NCBI GenBank assembly: GCA_903924485.1 | Contig: CAIYBL010000082.1 | Span: forward strand, 1 to 45,206 | Source of the DNA: an uncultured Actinomycetes bacterium | GTDB lineage: Bacteria > Actinomycetota > Actinomycetes > Nanopelagicales > Nanopelagicaceae | Reading direction: 5' to 3' | DNA: 45,206 bases | Shown: positions 9,789 through 18,337 of the stretch, piece after piece | Layout: the number at the start of each line of letters is the position of its first letter | How positions within the stretch are numbered: the first letter of the stretch is position 1 | Program-made: the position numbers and the translations under genes | Notes under the pieces: model-generated | What the model was told of the DNA's origin: nothing | Database searches by the model: none | What the model saw: only the letters and a program-made list of their open reading frames with translations

Positions 9789-10415
9789 ATGGCTCGTTAT
9801 ACCGGAGCAGACTGCAAGCGTTGCCGTCGCGAAAAAGTAAAGCTCTTCCTTAAGGGCTCAAAGTGCGATGGACCGAAATGTCCGATCGAATCCCGTCCGT
9901 ATCCACCAGGGCAACATGGCCGTGGCCGTTCCAAGGAATCCGAGTACCTACTCCAGATGCGTGAAAAGCAAAAGTGCGCACGCATTTACGGCGTATTGGA
10001 AAAGCAATTCCGCGGTTACTACGAAGAAGCAAACCGTCGCCAAGGTAAGACTGGTGAAAACTTGCTCGTAATTTTGGAAACTCGTCTCGATAACGTTGTG
10101 TTTCGTGCCGGCTTTGCTAAGAGCCGTGACATGGCGCGCCAATTGGTTCGCCACGGTCACTTCTTGGTAAATGGCAAGAAGGTAAACATTCCTTCATTCC
10201 GTGTTACTGCGATGGACATCATTGATGTTCTTCCAAAGTCATTGGACTTAACTCCATTTATCGTCGCTGGTGCCGAACTCGGTGAGAAGTCAGTGCCTGC
10301 GTGGATGGAAGTTGTTGGTTCGCAAATGCGCATCATCATCCACGGTGTTCCAGCTCGCGCTGTAATCGACACCCAAGTTCAAGAGCAGCTAATCGTTGAG
10401 CTTTACTCCAAGTAA
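9789..10415 (+). CDS. rpsD: 30S ribosomal protein S4
   Basis: MARYTGADCKRCRREKVKLFLKGSKCDGPKCPIESRPYPPGQHG...; S4 RNA-binding domain. Confidence 0.98.
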   Translation: MARYTGADCKRCRREKVKLFLKGSKCDGPKCPIESRPYPPGQHGRGRSKESEYLLQMREKQKCARIYGVLEKQFRGYYEEANRRQGKTGENLLVILETRLDNVVFRAGFAKSRDMARQLVRHGHFLVNGKKVNIPSFRVTAMDIIDVLPKSLDLTPFIVAGAELGEKSVPAWMEVVGSQMRIIIHGVPARAVIDTQVQEQLIVELYSK

Positions 10416-10526
10416 TTTCGAAATATCGGAATAGCCTGGATCTGCACAAAAGAATTAAAAAAACTTAACAATAGAAACAAGCAGGGGATCAAATAGTGGA
10501 TCTCCGTGACCTATGGAGGAGCAACA

Positions 10527-11540
10527 GTGCTAATTGCACAACGTCCCACCCTCACTGAAGAAGTAGTCAGCGAAAACCGTTCACGGTTCATCATCGAACC
10601 GTTGGAGCCAGGTTTCGGTTACACCCTCGGCAACTCAATGCGCCGTACCTTGCTCTCCTCAATTCCAGGAGCAGCAGTTACGAGCATTCGCGTTGCAGGA
10701 GCGCTGCACGAATTCACCACACTTGAAGGTGTTAAAGAAGATCTGACAGATATTGTTCTTAATATCAAGAACCTAGTTCTGTCGTCAGATAATGATGAAC
10801 CAAGCGTTCTCTACATCCGTAAGTCAGGAACCGGTCCAGTTACCGGCGCTGACATTGCAGTGCCAACGGGCGTTGAAGTTCATAATCCAGCACTTCATTT
10901 GGCAACACTGAACGGAAAGGCCAATCTTGAGATTGAACTTACCGTAGAGCGTGGCCGTGGATATGTGACTGCGGTACAAAACAAGCAGGCAGGGGCTGAA
11001 ATTGGTCGTATTCCTGTTGACTCCATTTACTCACCAGTCTTAAAGGTCACGTACAAGGTCGAAGCCACACGCGTTGAACAGCGCACCGACTTTGATCGTT
11101 TGATCGTTGACGTAGAGACCAAGCCATCGATGAAGCCACGCGATGCCGTTGCATCAGCAGGCAAGACTCTCGTCGAACTCTTTGGTCTAGCTCGCGAACT
11201 CAACATCAACGCAGAAGGCATTGAAATGGGACCATCCATTCTTGATGCAGCGCTAGCGGCTGATCTTGCTCTTCCCATCGAAGATCTTGATCTGACTGTG
11301 CGTTCATATAACTGCTTGAAGCGCGAAGGCATTCACACAGTTGGCGAACTCGTAGGGCGCAGCGAAGCTGACCTTCTCGACATTCGCAACTTTGGTTCAA
11401 AGTCCATCGATGAGGTCAAGGCAAAGTTGGTCTCAATGGGAATGTCTCTGAAGGACAGTCCAATTGGATTTGATCCAACTCAGCACCAGAATTACGACAT
11501 CAATCTTGACGATGAATTCGTCGAGACCGAGCAGGCCTAA
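10527..11540 (+). CDS. rpoA: DNA-directed RNA polymerase subunit alpha
   Basis: [51 protein letters not shown] start 10527 preceded by SD TGGAGGAG; ORF-track 10506 is over-extended. Confidence 0.97.
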   Translation: MLIAQRPTLTEEVVSENRSRFIIEPLEPGFGYTLGNSMRRTLLSSIPGAAVTSIRVAGALHEFTTLEGVKEDLTDIVLNIKNLVLSSDNDEPSVLYIRKSGTGPVTGADIAVPTGVEVHNPALHLATLNGKANLEIELTVERGRGYVTAVQNKQAGAEIGRIPVDSIYSPVLKVTYKVEATRVEQRTDFDRLIVDVETKPSMKPRDAVASAGKTLVELFGLARELNINAEGIEMGPSILDAALAADLALPIEDLDLTVRSYNCLKREGIHTVGELVGRSEADLLDIRNFGSKSIDEVKAKLVSMGMSLKDSPIGFDPTQHQNYDINLDDEFVETEQA

Positions 11541-11556
11541 GGCCTAGGAGAAAAAA

Positions 11557-12021
11557 ATGCCAAAACCAAGTAAAGGTCCTCGCCTGGGCAGTGGCCCATC
11601 ACACGAGCGCTTACTCCTAGCAACCCTTGCAGAGCAATTGTTCGAACACGGCAAGATCACGACAACACAAGCTAAGGCAAAGCGTCTACGCCCCTTGGCT
11701 GAAAAGTTGATTACCTTCGCAAAGAAGGGTGACCTTGCTGCCCGTCGTGAAGTCATGACTCGTATTTCAAACAAGAGTGTCGTACATACACTCTTCACTG
11801 AAATCGGGCCACGTTTTGCTGAACGCAATGGTGGCTACACACGCATCACAAAGATCGGACCACGCAAGGGCGACAACGCCCCTATGGCGGTTATCGAAGT
11901 TCTCACCGCTGGTGTTGCAGCTAAGAAAGCTACCGTTGATGAGGCAGTTAAGGTCACAAAGAAGGCAGCAGCAACCAAGGCTCCTGCTAAAAAGGCCGCC
12001 GCAAAGAAAGATGCTGAGTAA
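11557..12021 (+). CDS. rplQ: 50S ribosomal protein L17 with Ala/Lys-rich C-terminal tail
   Basis: [53 protein letters not shown]. Confidence 0.97.
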   Translation: MPKPSKGPRLGSGPSHERLLLATLAEQLFEHGKITTTQAKAKRLRPLAEKLITFAKKGDLAARREVMTRISNKSVVHTLFTEIGPRFAERNGGYTRITKIGPRKGDNAPMAVIEVLTAGVAAKKATVDEAVKVTKKAAATKAPAKKAAAKKDAE

Positions 12022-12046
12022 CAACTCACAAATATTCTGATGACGG

Positions 12047-12080
12047 AACCCACTCTCCTTGCCGAGAGTGGGTTTCTTCG
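12047..12080 (+). terminator. Terminator-like hairpin downstream of rplQ
   Basis: AACCCACTCTC (12047-12057) + CTTGCC loop + GAGAGTGGGTT (12064-12074), 11-bp perfect stem followed by TCTTCG. Confidence 0.65.
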
Positions 12081-12081
12081 T

Positions 12082-12903
12082 TTGCGGATCGATCTTGCCT
12101 ACGACGGCACTAATTTCTCGGGTTGGGGTAAGCAACCCGATCGTCGAACCGTTCAGGAAGAAGTGGAAAAGACGCTTGCAAAACTGACGCGGACGAAAGT
12201 GGAGAGCGTTGTTGCAGGCCGAACAGATGCAGGAGTTCACGCTACAGGTCAAGTAATCCATGTGGATATTCCCGAAATGGAAAGCGGACCTTACGCAAAG
12301 AAAGTGAACTGGGACTTTAGCGATTTACCGTATCGACTCAATCGGATATTGGATGAGGACATTCGCGTCATTTCTGCAACTGTGGCACCTTACGGTTTTC
12401 ACGCACGTTTCTCGGCGCTACGTCGACACTATGTTTACAAAATTCTAGACAGCAACAAGGTCATTTTGCCTCTTTCGCGATTTGATATAGCTCCTTGGTA
12501 TCGCACACTTGATGTTGACGTTCTAAATGAAGCAAGTGCTCTTTTACTTGGGGAAAATGACTTTGCGGCCTTTTGTAAATTCAGGGAAAGTGCTACTACC
12601 GTGCGCACATTGGAGAAGTTCTTTTGGTCTCGAAACAGCGATGGAGTGCTTGTAGCCGAAGTTGTTGCCGACGCTTTCTGCTATTCGATGGTTCGCAATC
12701 TTGTGGGTGCTGCAGTGTGTGTTGCTGATGGGCGTTTTGAACCGCAATGGATTAAGGATGTTCTGGATAATCGTGTGCGGATTTCAGACAGCATGGTATT
12801 TCCCGCTCGTGGATTAACTTTCTCTCAGGTAGATTACCCCGATGATGATGAGTTGGTGGCACGCATTGAACGCACTCTTCGCCGCAGAGGCGAGGACGAG
12901 TAA
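12082..12903 (+). CDS. truA: tRNA pseudouridine(38-40) synthase TruA
   Basis: LRIDLAYDGTNFSGW, VVAGRTDAGVHATGQV; start proposed at TTG 12082 because the ORF-track ATG 12040 lies inside/before the hairpin. Confidence 0.9.
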   Translation: MRIDLAYDGTNFSGWGKQPDRRTVQEEVEKTLAKLTRTKVESVVAGRTDAGVHATGQVIHVDIPEMESGPYAKKVNWDFSDLPYRLNRILDEDIRVISATVAPYGFHARFSALRRHYVYKILDSNKVILPLSRFDIAPWYRTLDVDVLNEASALLLGENDFAAFCKFRESATTVRTLEKFFWSRNSDGVLVAEVVADAFCYSMVRNLVGAAVCVADGRFEPQWIKDVLDNRVRISDSMVFPARGLTFSQVDYPDDDELVARIERTLRRRGEDE

Positions 12904-14504
12904 TGGGTCATATTGATGTAAGTGGCGTGGATTTCTCGCTCTCTGATGGACGGGTTCTACTTAGCGATGTGAATTTTCGCGTGGGTGATGGTGCCAAAGT
13001 TGCCCTAATCGGAGCAAACGGGTCCGGAAAGACAACACTCATAAAAATGATCTGCGGTGACCTGCAACCAGATTCGGGAGCGATTTCTATCACTGGTGGA
13101 TTAGGAGTAATGCGACAATTCATCGGTTCAGTTCGAGACGAATCTACCGTTCGTGATTTATTAATATCGGTCGCGCCCAAGCGAATCCGGGACGCTGCTG
13201 CTGCTGTAAAGAATTCAGAAGCACTCATGAATACGCGCAATGAAGAACGTGACCAAATGGCCTATGCCCAAGCGCTTTCGGATTGGGGAGATGCCGGAGG
13301 CTATGACTATGAAGTAATTTGGGATGTCTGTTGCACGGAAGCCTTAGGTAAATCATTTGATCGCGTAGAAGAAAGATTGGTTAATACGCTTTCCGGGGGA
13401 GAGCAGAAAAAGTTAGTTTTACGAGCCCTTTTACAAGGTCCTGAAGAAGTGCTTCTCCTTGATGAGCCTGATAACTATTTGGACGTGCCGTCCAAACGCT
13501 GGTTAGAAGAGATGATTACCCAGACTGACAAAACAGTTCTCTTTGTAAGCCACGATCGAGAATTACTTGATCGCACAGCAAACCGAATTGTGACGTTGGA
13601 GCAAGGCGCTAACGGAAATACCACATGGATCCACGGGGGTAAGTTTTCGAGCTGGCACGATGCAAGAAAAGCCCGTAATGAACGTTTTGCCGAAATCTTG
13701 TTGCGGTGGGAGCAGGAGCTAACCAGGCTTAAAGAGCTGGTTCGCACTCTTCAATGGCAAGCAGCAAGTAGCCCAGACATGGCATCAAAATATCGAGCGA
13801 TGCAAACCAGACTTCGTAAGTTTGAAGAGGTTGGTCCGCCAGAGGCGCCTCCAATCGAACAAGATGTTCAGGTCGCACTGCGTGGTGGACGCACAGGATT
13901 GCGTGCTCTAACGATTGAAAACTTAGCGCTGACAAATTTAACTGAGCCGTTTAACTTTGAAATCTTCTTTGGAGATCGCGTGGCAGTTCTCGGGAAAAAC
14001 GGGACAGGCAAGTCCCATTTCTTACGAATGATCTCTGGTGATAACTCCGTTAAATTCACTGGGGATTTCAAATTGGGCGCCCGCGTTAAACCTGGATATT
14101 TCGCCCAAACACATTCACATCCTGAATTTCAAAACAAAACTCTGTTGGAATTGTTATGGGAGAATTACTCATTGCAACTTGGCCCCGCAAAGAGCGTCCT
14201 TCGCAAATATGAAATTCACACGCAAGCCGAGCAAAAATTTTCATCGCTCAGTGGTGGCCAGCAAGCTAGATTCCAGGTTTTGCTTCTCGAGCTTTCAGGA
14301 TCAACCATGCTTTTGTTGGACGAGCCGACAGATAACCTGGACTTGGCGAGCGCCGAAAGCTTAGAGCATGCCCTTCGCCAATATGAGGGCACCGTCATTT
14401 CAGTGACGCACGATAGGTGGTTCACTCGCGGCTTCACGAGATACTTGATCTTTGGAGCTAATGGGCAGGTCTACGAGAGTCCTGAACCCGTCTTCGAACA
14501 TTGA
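12903..14504 (+). CDS. ABC-F family ATP-binding protein (two nucleotide-binding domains, no TM)
   Basis: Walker A GANGSGKTT and GKNGTGKS; signatures LSGGEQKK and LSGGQQAR; LLLDEP twice. Confidence 0.93.
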   Translation: MGHIDVSGVDFSLSDGRVLLSDVNFRVGDGAKVALIGANGSGKTTLIKMICGDLQPDSGAISITGGLGVMRQFIGSVRDESTVRDLLISVAPKRIRDAAAAVKNSEALMNTRNEERDQMAYAQALSDWGDAGGYDYEVIWDVCCTEALGKSFDRVEERLVNTLSGGEQKKLVLRALLQGPEEVLLLDEPDNYLDVPSKRWLEEMITQTDKTVLFVSHDRELLDRTANRIVTLEQGANGNTTWIHGGKFSSWHDARKARNERFAEILLRWEQELTRLKELVRTLQWQAASSPDMASKYRAMQTRLRKFEEVGPPEAPPIEQDVQVALRGGRTGLRALTIENLALTNLTEPFNFEIFFGDRVAVLGKNGTGKSHFLRMISGDNSVKFTGDFKLGARVKPGYFAQTHSHPEFQNKTLLELLWENYSLQLGPAKSVLRKYEIHTQAEQKFSSLSGGQQARFQVLLLELSGSTMLLLDEPTDNLDLASAESLEHALRQYEGTVISVTHDRWFTRGFTRYLIFGANGQVYESPEPVFEH

Positions 14505-14506
14505 AT

Positions 14507-14962
14507 CTATTTAAGGCAAAAAATTGCATCAACTTCTACTGGGCTATTTAACGGAAGAGATTTCACTCCAATAGCAGTTCGCGTGTGACTTCCAAATACT
14601 GGACCAAAGACATCAAGCATTACTTGGCTGGCACCGTGGGCAACAAGGTGCTGGTCTGAGAAATCATCGGCACTTGCCACATAGATTCCTAGCCGCGCAA
14701 CATAATCAATTTTATCGAGGGATCCGAGTGCGTTTTTCACGGACTCTAGAACGTTAATGGCACATTGCCATGCGCACTCTTGCGAAAGTTCCATATTCAC
14801 TTCACGACCGACCAAGCCAGTTGCGATCATTACTTCACCGCGGCGAGCGACCTGTCCTGATGCGTAGAACGTATTTCCTAAATTTCGAATTGGCGCTAGC
14901 GAAATGTTGAAGGCGACTGGAGGTTTTGGGCTCAACTCAAGCAGGTTTTTATCGAAATTCAT
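14507..14962 (-). CDS. RidA-family enamine/imine deaminase-like protein
   Basis: IRNLGNTFYASGQVARRGEVMIATGLVGREVNMELSQECAWQCAINVLESVKNALGSLDKI...HGASQVMLDVFG...TRTAIGVKSLPLNSPVEVDAIF. Confidence 0.85.
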   Translation of the reverse strand: MNFDKNLLELSPKPPVAFNISLAPIRNLGNTFYASGQVARRGEVMIATGLVGREVNMELSQECAWQCAINVLESVKNALGSLDKIDYVARLGIYVASADDFSDQHLVAHGASQVMLDVFGPVFGSHTRTAIGVKSLPLNSPVEVDAIFCLK

Positions 14963-14983
14963 GTCAATTGCCTCTCAGTAGGA

Positions 14984-16090
14984 TTATTGGTCAAAAGTGA
15001 TTAAGCCGCGTCCTGCGCCACCTTTGGCGAGAACTTCAAACGCTTCATTTGATTGGTCAATTCGGTAATTGCCAGTAACAAGTGAATCTAGGTCCAACTT
15101 ACCTGCAAGATAGAGCTCGATCAACATAGGAAATTCAACATGAGGATTTGAAGAACCGTATTTGCTTCCTCTGATTCCTCTCTCGCGCCCCAATATAAAG
15201 ATTGGGTCTAACTCGAGGACTGCGCCATTGGGTGGTGCTCCCAGAATGACCATCGTGCCGCCAGCACCTAGGATCTCAACACCATTTTGCATTGCCTTGG
15301 TGCTACCAACGGCAGCAATTGAATAGTTGACGCCTCGTGGACAAATCTTGAGAGTTTCTGCGACAACATCTTCGCGGGCAGCATTAATTAGGTGAGTAGC
15401 TCCAAATTTCTTCGCCATCTGCAGCGCTGCATCTGAAGTATCGATAGCGATAATCGGATTAGCACCTGCAACTCGCGCTCCTTGAACTGCGTTAAGCCCA
15501 ACACCTCCACATCCAACAATTGCGACGGATTCACCTGGGCGCGCACCAGCAGCATTTGTCACTGATCCAAACCCCGTGGTCACGGAGCAGCCGATGAGTG
15601 CAGCCTTATCTAGCGGCATGTCTTTACGAATTTTAATCGCTGAGCTTTCAGGAACCACTGTGTAAGGGGCGTAAGTGGCAGGGCCGTAATGAAGAACAGA
15701 TTCCCCCGTTTCGGCGTTCTTGAAGCGTTGGGTGTTGTCCAAAAGCGCTCCAAATGGTGAGGGCGCCCAGCAATGTGCTGGCTTGCCATCTCTGCATGGA
15801 GGGCACGTTCCACAATTTAGTAACCAAGAAATGATTACATGGTCACCTGGCACAAGAGTTGTTACGCCACTGCCTACAGACTCGACGATGCCAGAACCTT
15901 CATCGCCTAAAATCATAGGCATCGGTGTCGCATGTGATCCGTCATAAGCATGAAGACATGAATGGCAAACGCCAGAGGCGAACATCTTTACCCGAACTTC
16001 TCCAGCCTTAGGGTCGGCAACTACAACCTTCGTCATAGGCATCTTTTGCTGGGCGGCAACTAGTACGGGAACATCAATTAGTAGGTCCAT
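14984..16090 (-). CDS. Zinc-type alcohol dehydrogenase-like (MDR) protein with altered catalytic ligand region
   Basis: GVCHSC, ILGDEGSGIVESVG, structural zinc CGTCPPCRDGKPAHC, Rossmann GCGGVGLNAVQGARVAGA. Start proposed at ATG 16090 (ORF-track 16120). Confidence 0.88.
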   Translation of the reverse strand: MDLLIDVPVLVAAQQKMPMTKVVVADPKAGEVRVKMFASGVCHSCLHAYDGSHATPMPMILGDEGSGIVESVGSGVTTLVPGDHVIISWLLNCGTCPPCRDGKPAHCWAPSPFGALLDNTQRFKNAETGESVLHYGPATYAPYTVVPESSAIKIRKDMPLDKAALIGCSVTTGFGSVTNAAGARPGESVAIVGCGGVGLNAVQGARVAGANPIIAIDTSDAALQMAKKFGATHLINAAREDVVAETLKICPRGVNYSIAAVGSTKAMQNGVEILGAGGTMVILGAPPNGAVLELDPIFILGRERGIRGSKYGSSNPHVEFPMLIELYLAGKLDLDSLVTGNYRIDQSNEAFEVLAKGGAGRGLITFDQ

Positions 16091-16161
16091 AATTAATCTT
16101 AAGTGCAGGCGAAGCCTCAAATCAATGACCCATATGACTTTCCTAAAGAAACCTCGTGATT

Positions 16162-16178
16162 ATTTCACAATGTGAAAT
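16162..16178. promoter_or_regulatory. 17-bp perfect palindrome, candidate operator in divergent promoter region
   Basis: ATTTCACA-A-TGTGAAAT between the divergent ADH and DSD1-like genes. Confidence 0.65.
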
Positions 16179-16195
16179 CTGCGCTCTTAACTTGA

Positions 16196-17488
16196 GTGGT
16201 TGTGATGCCCTATAGTTCGAAAATGCATCAGAAGATGAACGCCTCCAGCCTCAATGATCTGACCATTTCCTCCCTTTTTAAGGGCCTACCAATCGCTGCC
16301 CAGGGTAAGACTTTTAATGAATTTCTTGAGACGAAGCCAAATCTTTTCACTTCAGATTTCCAATTCCCCGTAGCCGTAATAAGGCAAAGCGCGCTGGCCA
16401 ACAACTTGGATCGCATGAAGAGTTATTGCGCCGATAAAGGTGTGGATTTTTCGCCACATGTAAAAACCACAATGTCTCCTCAGATTGCACAGATGCAAGT
16501 TGATCGAGGCGCTTGGGCTATTACTGTTGCCAACTACTATCAGGCCAATGTGTTTTTAGATTTTGGGTTCAAACGAATTTTGATCGCCAACGAAATCTTA
16601 GATATCCCAGCTATACGGCAAATCGCGATCGAAAATCGTGATCCGAATATGCAGATCATCTTTTACCTAGAATCACAAGAGGGCCTTAGAGCCATCGAAG
16701 CCGGCTTAAAAGATCTGGTTGACGCGCGCCTGTATCTCTTCCTGGAGGTTGGAGCTGACGGTGGTCGTGCAGGTATCCGAAATCTCAATGATGTTAAGTC
16801 AATGGCGCAGTCTATTAAGAATGATTCCCGTTTGAGCGTGCTAGGTGTTTCAGGGTTTGAGGGAATCGTTCCAGTCAAAGATAGATCGAGTCAAGGATTG
16901 GCAGATTTGCGCAAGTTTTGCGAGAAGGTCGTGGCCGCCGGCAGGATTGTTAGTGATGAATTGAGTATCTCCGACATAATCTTGACTGCTGGAGGAAGCG
17001 CCTATTTTGATATTGTCATTGAAGAATTCAGCAAGTACGGAAGTGGATCTCACATAATCATTCGAAGCGGTGGTTATGTTGTACACGACCATGGTGGATA
17101 TGAATTGACTTATCCGTTTGCTGGCGCACAAGAGAAGGAAAGATTCTTACCAGCCATTGAACTCTGGGCAAGAGTGATCAGCCGCCCCGAACCTAATCTG
17201 GGCATTCTTAATCTTGGTAAGCGCGATATCGGCAATGACGTAGGTGAGCCAATTCCGGTTAAGCGCATTAAGTCCGGCGAATCGAAGTCGGAGACCTTTT
17301 CTGGGTTGGTTGATCATCTCAACGATCAGCACGGGTACCTCGTTCTTGGTCCTGGCCAGGAGGTTGGGGTTGGAGATGTAATCGGCATGGGAATTTGTCA
17401 TCCCTGCACCACCTTTGATAAGTGGCGGCTAATACCTGTGGTAAATGACGCATATGACGTTGTAGATTTTGTTCACACTTTCTTTTAA
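16196..17488 (+). CDS. DSD1 / D-threonine aldolase-like fold-III PLP enzyme (putative D-amino acid dehydratase or aldolase)
   Basis: PVAVIRQSALANNLDRMKSYCADKGVDFSPHVKTTMSP (Schiff-base Lys region), SGFEG, ILTAGGSAYFD, C-terminal GICHPCTTFDKWRLIPVV with His-x-Cys zinc motif. Start uncertain (GTG 16196 or ATG 16205). Confidence 0.87.
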   Translation: MVVMPYSSKMHQKMNASSLNDLTISSLFKGLPIAAQGKTFNEFLETKPNLFTSDFQFPVAVIRQSALANNLDRMKSYCADKGVDFSPHVKTTMSPQIAQMQVDRGAWAITVANYYQANVFLDFGFKRILIANEILDIPAIRQIAIENRDPNMQIIFYLESQEGLRAIEAGLKDLVDARLYLFLEVGADGGRAGIRNLNDVKSMAQSIKNDSRLSVLGVSGFEGIVPVKDRSSQGLADLRKFCEKVVAAGRIVSDELSISDIILTAGGSAYFDIVIEEFSKYGSGSHIIIRSGGYVVHDHGGYELTYPFAGAQEKERFLPAIELWARVISRPEPNLGILNLGKRDIGNDVGEPIPVKRIKSGESKSETFSGLVDHLNDQHGYLVLGPGQEVGVGDVIGMGICHPCTTFDKWRLIPVVNDAYDVVDFVHTFF

Positions 17489-17530
17489 CTAAAGCCCGAG
17501 CAGTCAACGATGATCGAAGGGAAGTAGGAA

Positions 17531-18334
17531 ATGCCTCTAGATAGCCGCAAAGATTTAGCTGACATCGTGATGGTTGTTACGGGTGCTGGACGTGGTATTG
17601 GTAAAGAAATATCGAAGATATCAAGTCTGGTCGGAGCCAAGGTGGCAATGCTTGATATAAATGAAACTAATCTCGCGAAATCGGTCGCTGAAATTACGGC
17701 CTTAGGTGGAGATGTCAAAGGGTTTCTTGTCGACCTAACCTCCGAATCGCAAGTTAATGCAACCATAGATAAAATTTCAAACGAATATGGCCGCATTGAT
17801 TGCTTAGTAAATAACGCAATGGCCATTGGCGCAGAGGACCTTCTTTCGACTTCTCTGGAGGACTGGGAGTTTCAAATTAAAGTAACGCTAACGGGAGCAT
17901 TTTTGTGCATTAAGCGAGTGCTTCCGGGAATGATTGCACTGGGAGCGGGAAATATTATAAATATCGGTACGGTAAATGCTAAGGAGATGCTAGGAAGTGA
18001 TGCTTATTCTGCAGCGAAAGCAGGTTTGCATGCTCTAACTCGCTCAGTGGCTGTTCGGTATGGCCCAAGCGGTGTTCGATGCAACACGGTCGTTCCAGGA
18101 AGTATTGCAACCGATGTTTGGTTGCAGCGGGCAGAGCGCAATCCACAAGTCTTTGAAGATCTAAAACCGTGGTACCCCTTAGGTCGAGTGGGGAAACCAT
18201 CGGATATTGCCGAAGCCGTGGTGTTTCTCGCGTCTTCGCGCTCCGAATGGATGTCGGGCTCTGAGTTGGTTGTAGATGGCGGACTACTCGCGGGACCTGC
18301 GCCCATGCACAAAGTCATAGAAGCGTCAGAGTAA
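17531..18334 (+). CDS. Short-chain dehydrogenase/reductase
   Basis: VTGAGRGIGKEI, VNNAMA, YSAAKAG catalytic YxxxK, C-terminal VVDGG. Confidence 0.92.
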   Translation: MPLDSRKDLADIVMVVTGAGRGIGKEISKISSLVGAKVAMLDINETNLAKSVAEITALGGDVKGFLVDLTSESQVNATIDKISNEYGRIDCLVNNAMAIGAEDLLSTSLEDWEFQIKVTLTGAFLCIKRVLPGMIALGAGNIINIGTVNAKEMLGSDAYSAAKAGLHALTRSVAVRYGPSGVRCNTVVPGSIATDVWLQRAERNPQVFEDLKPWYPLGRVGKPSDIAEAVVFLASSRSEWMSGSELVVDGGLLAGPAPMHKVIEASE

Positions 18335-18337
18335 GCA

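Noticed and set aside
11767-12261. 164-aa minus-strand ORF across rplQ/truA
   Set aside because: Antisense to two confident CDSs and the hairpin; composition looks like reverse-frame noise (Cys/Ser/Leu-rich).
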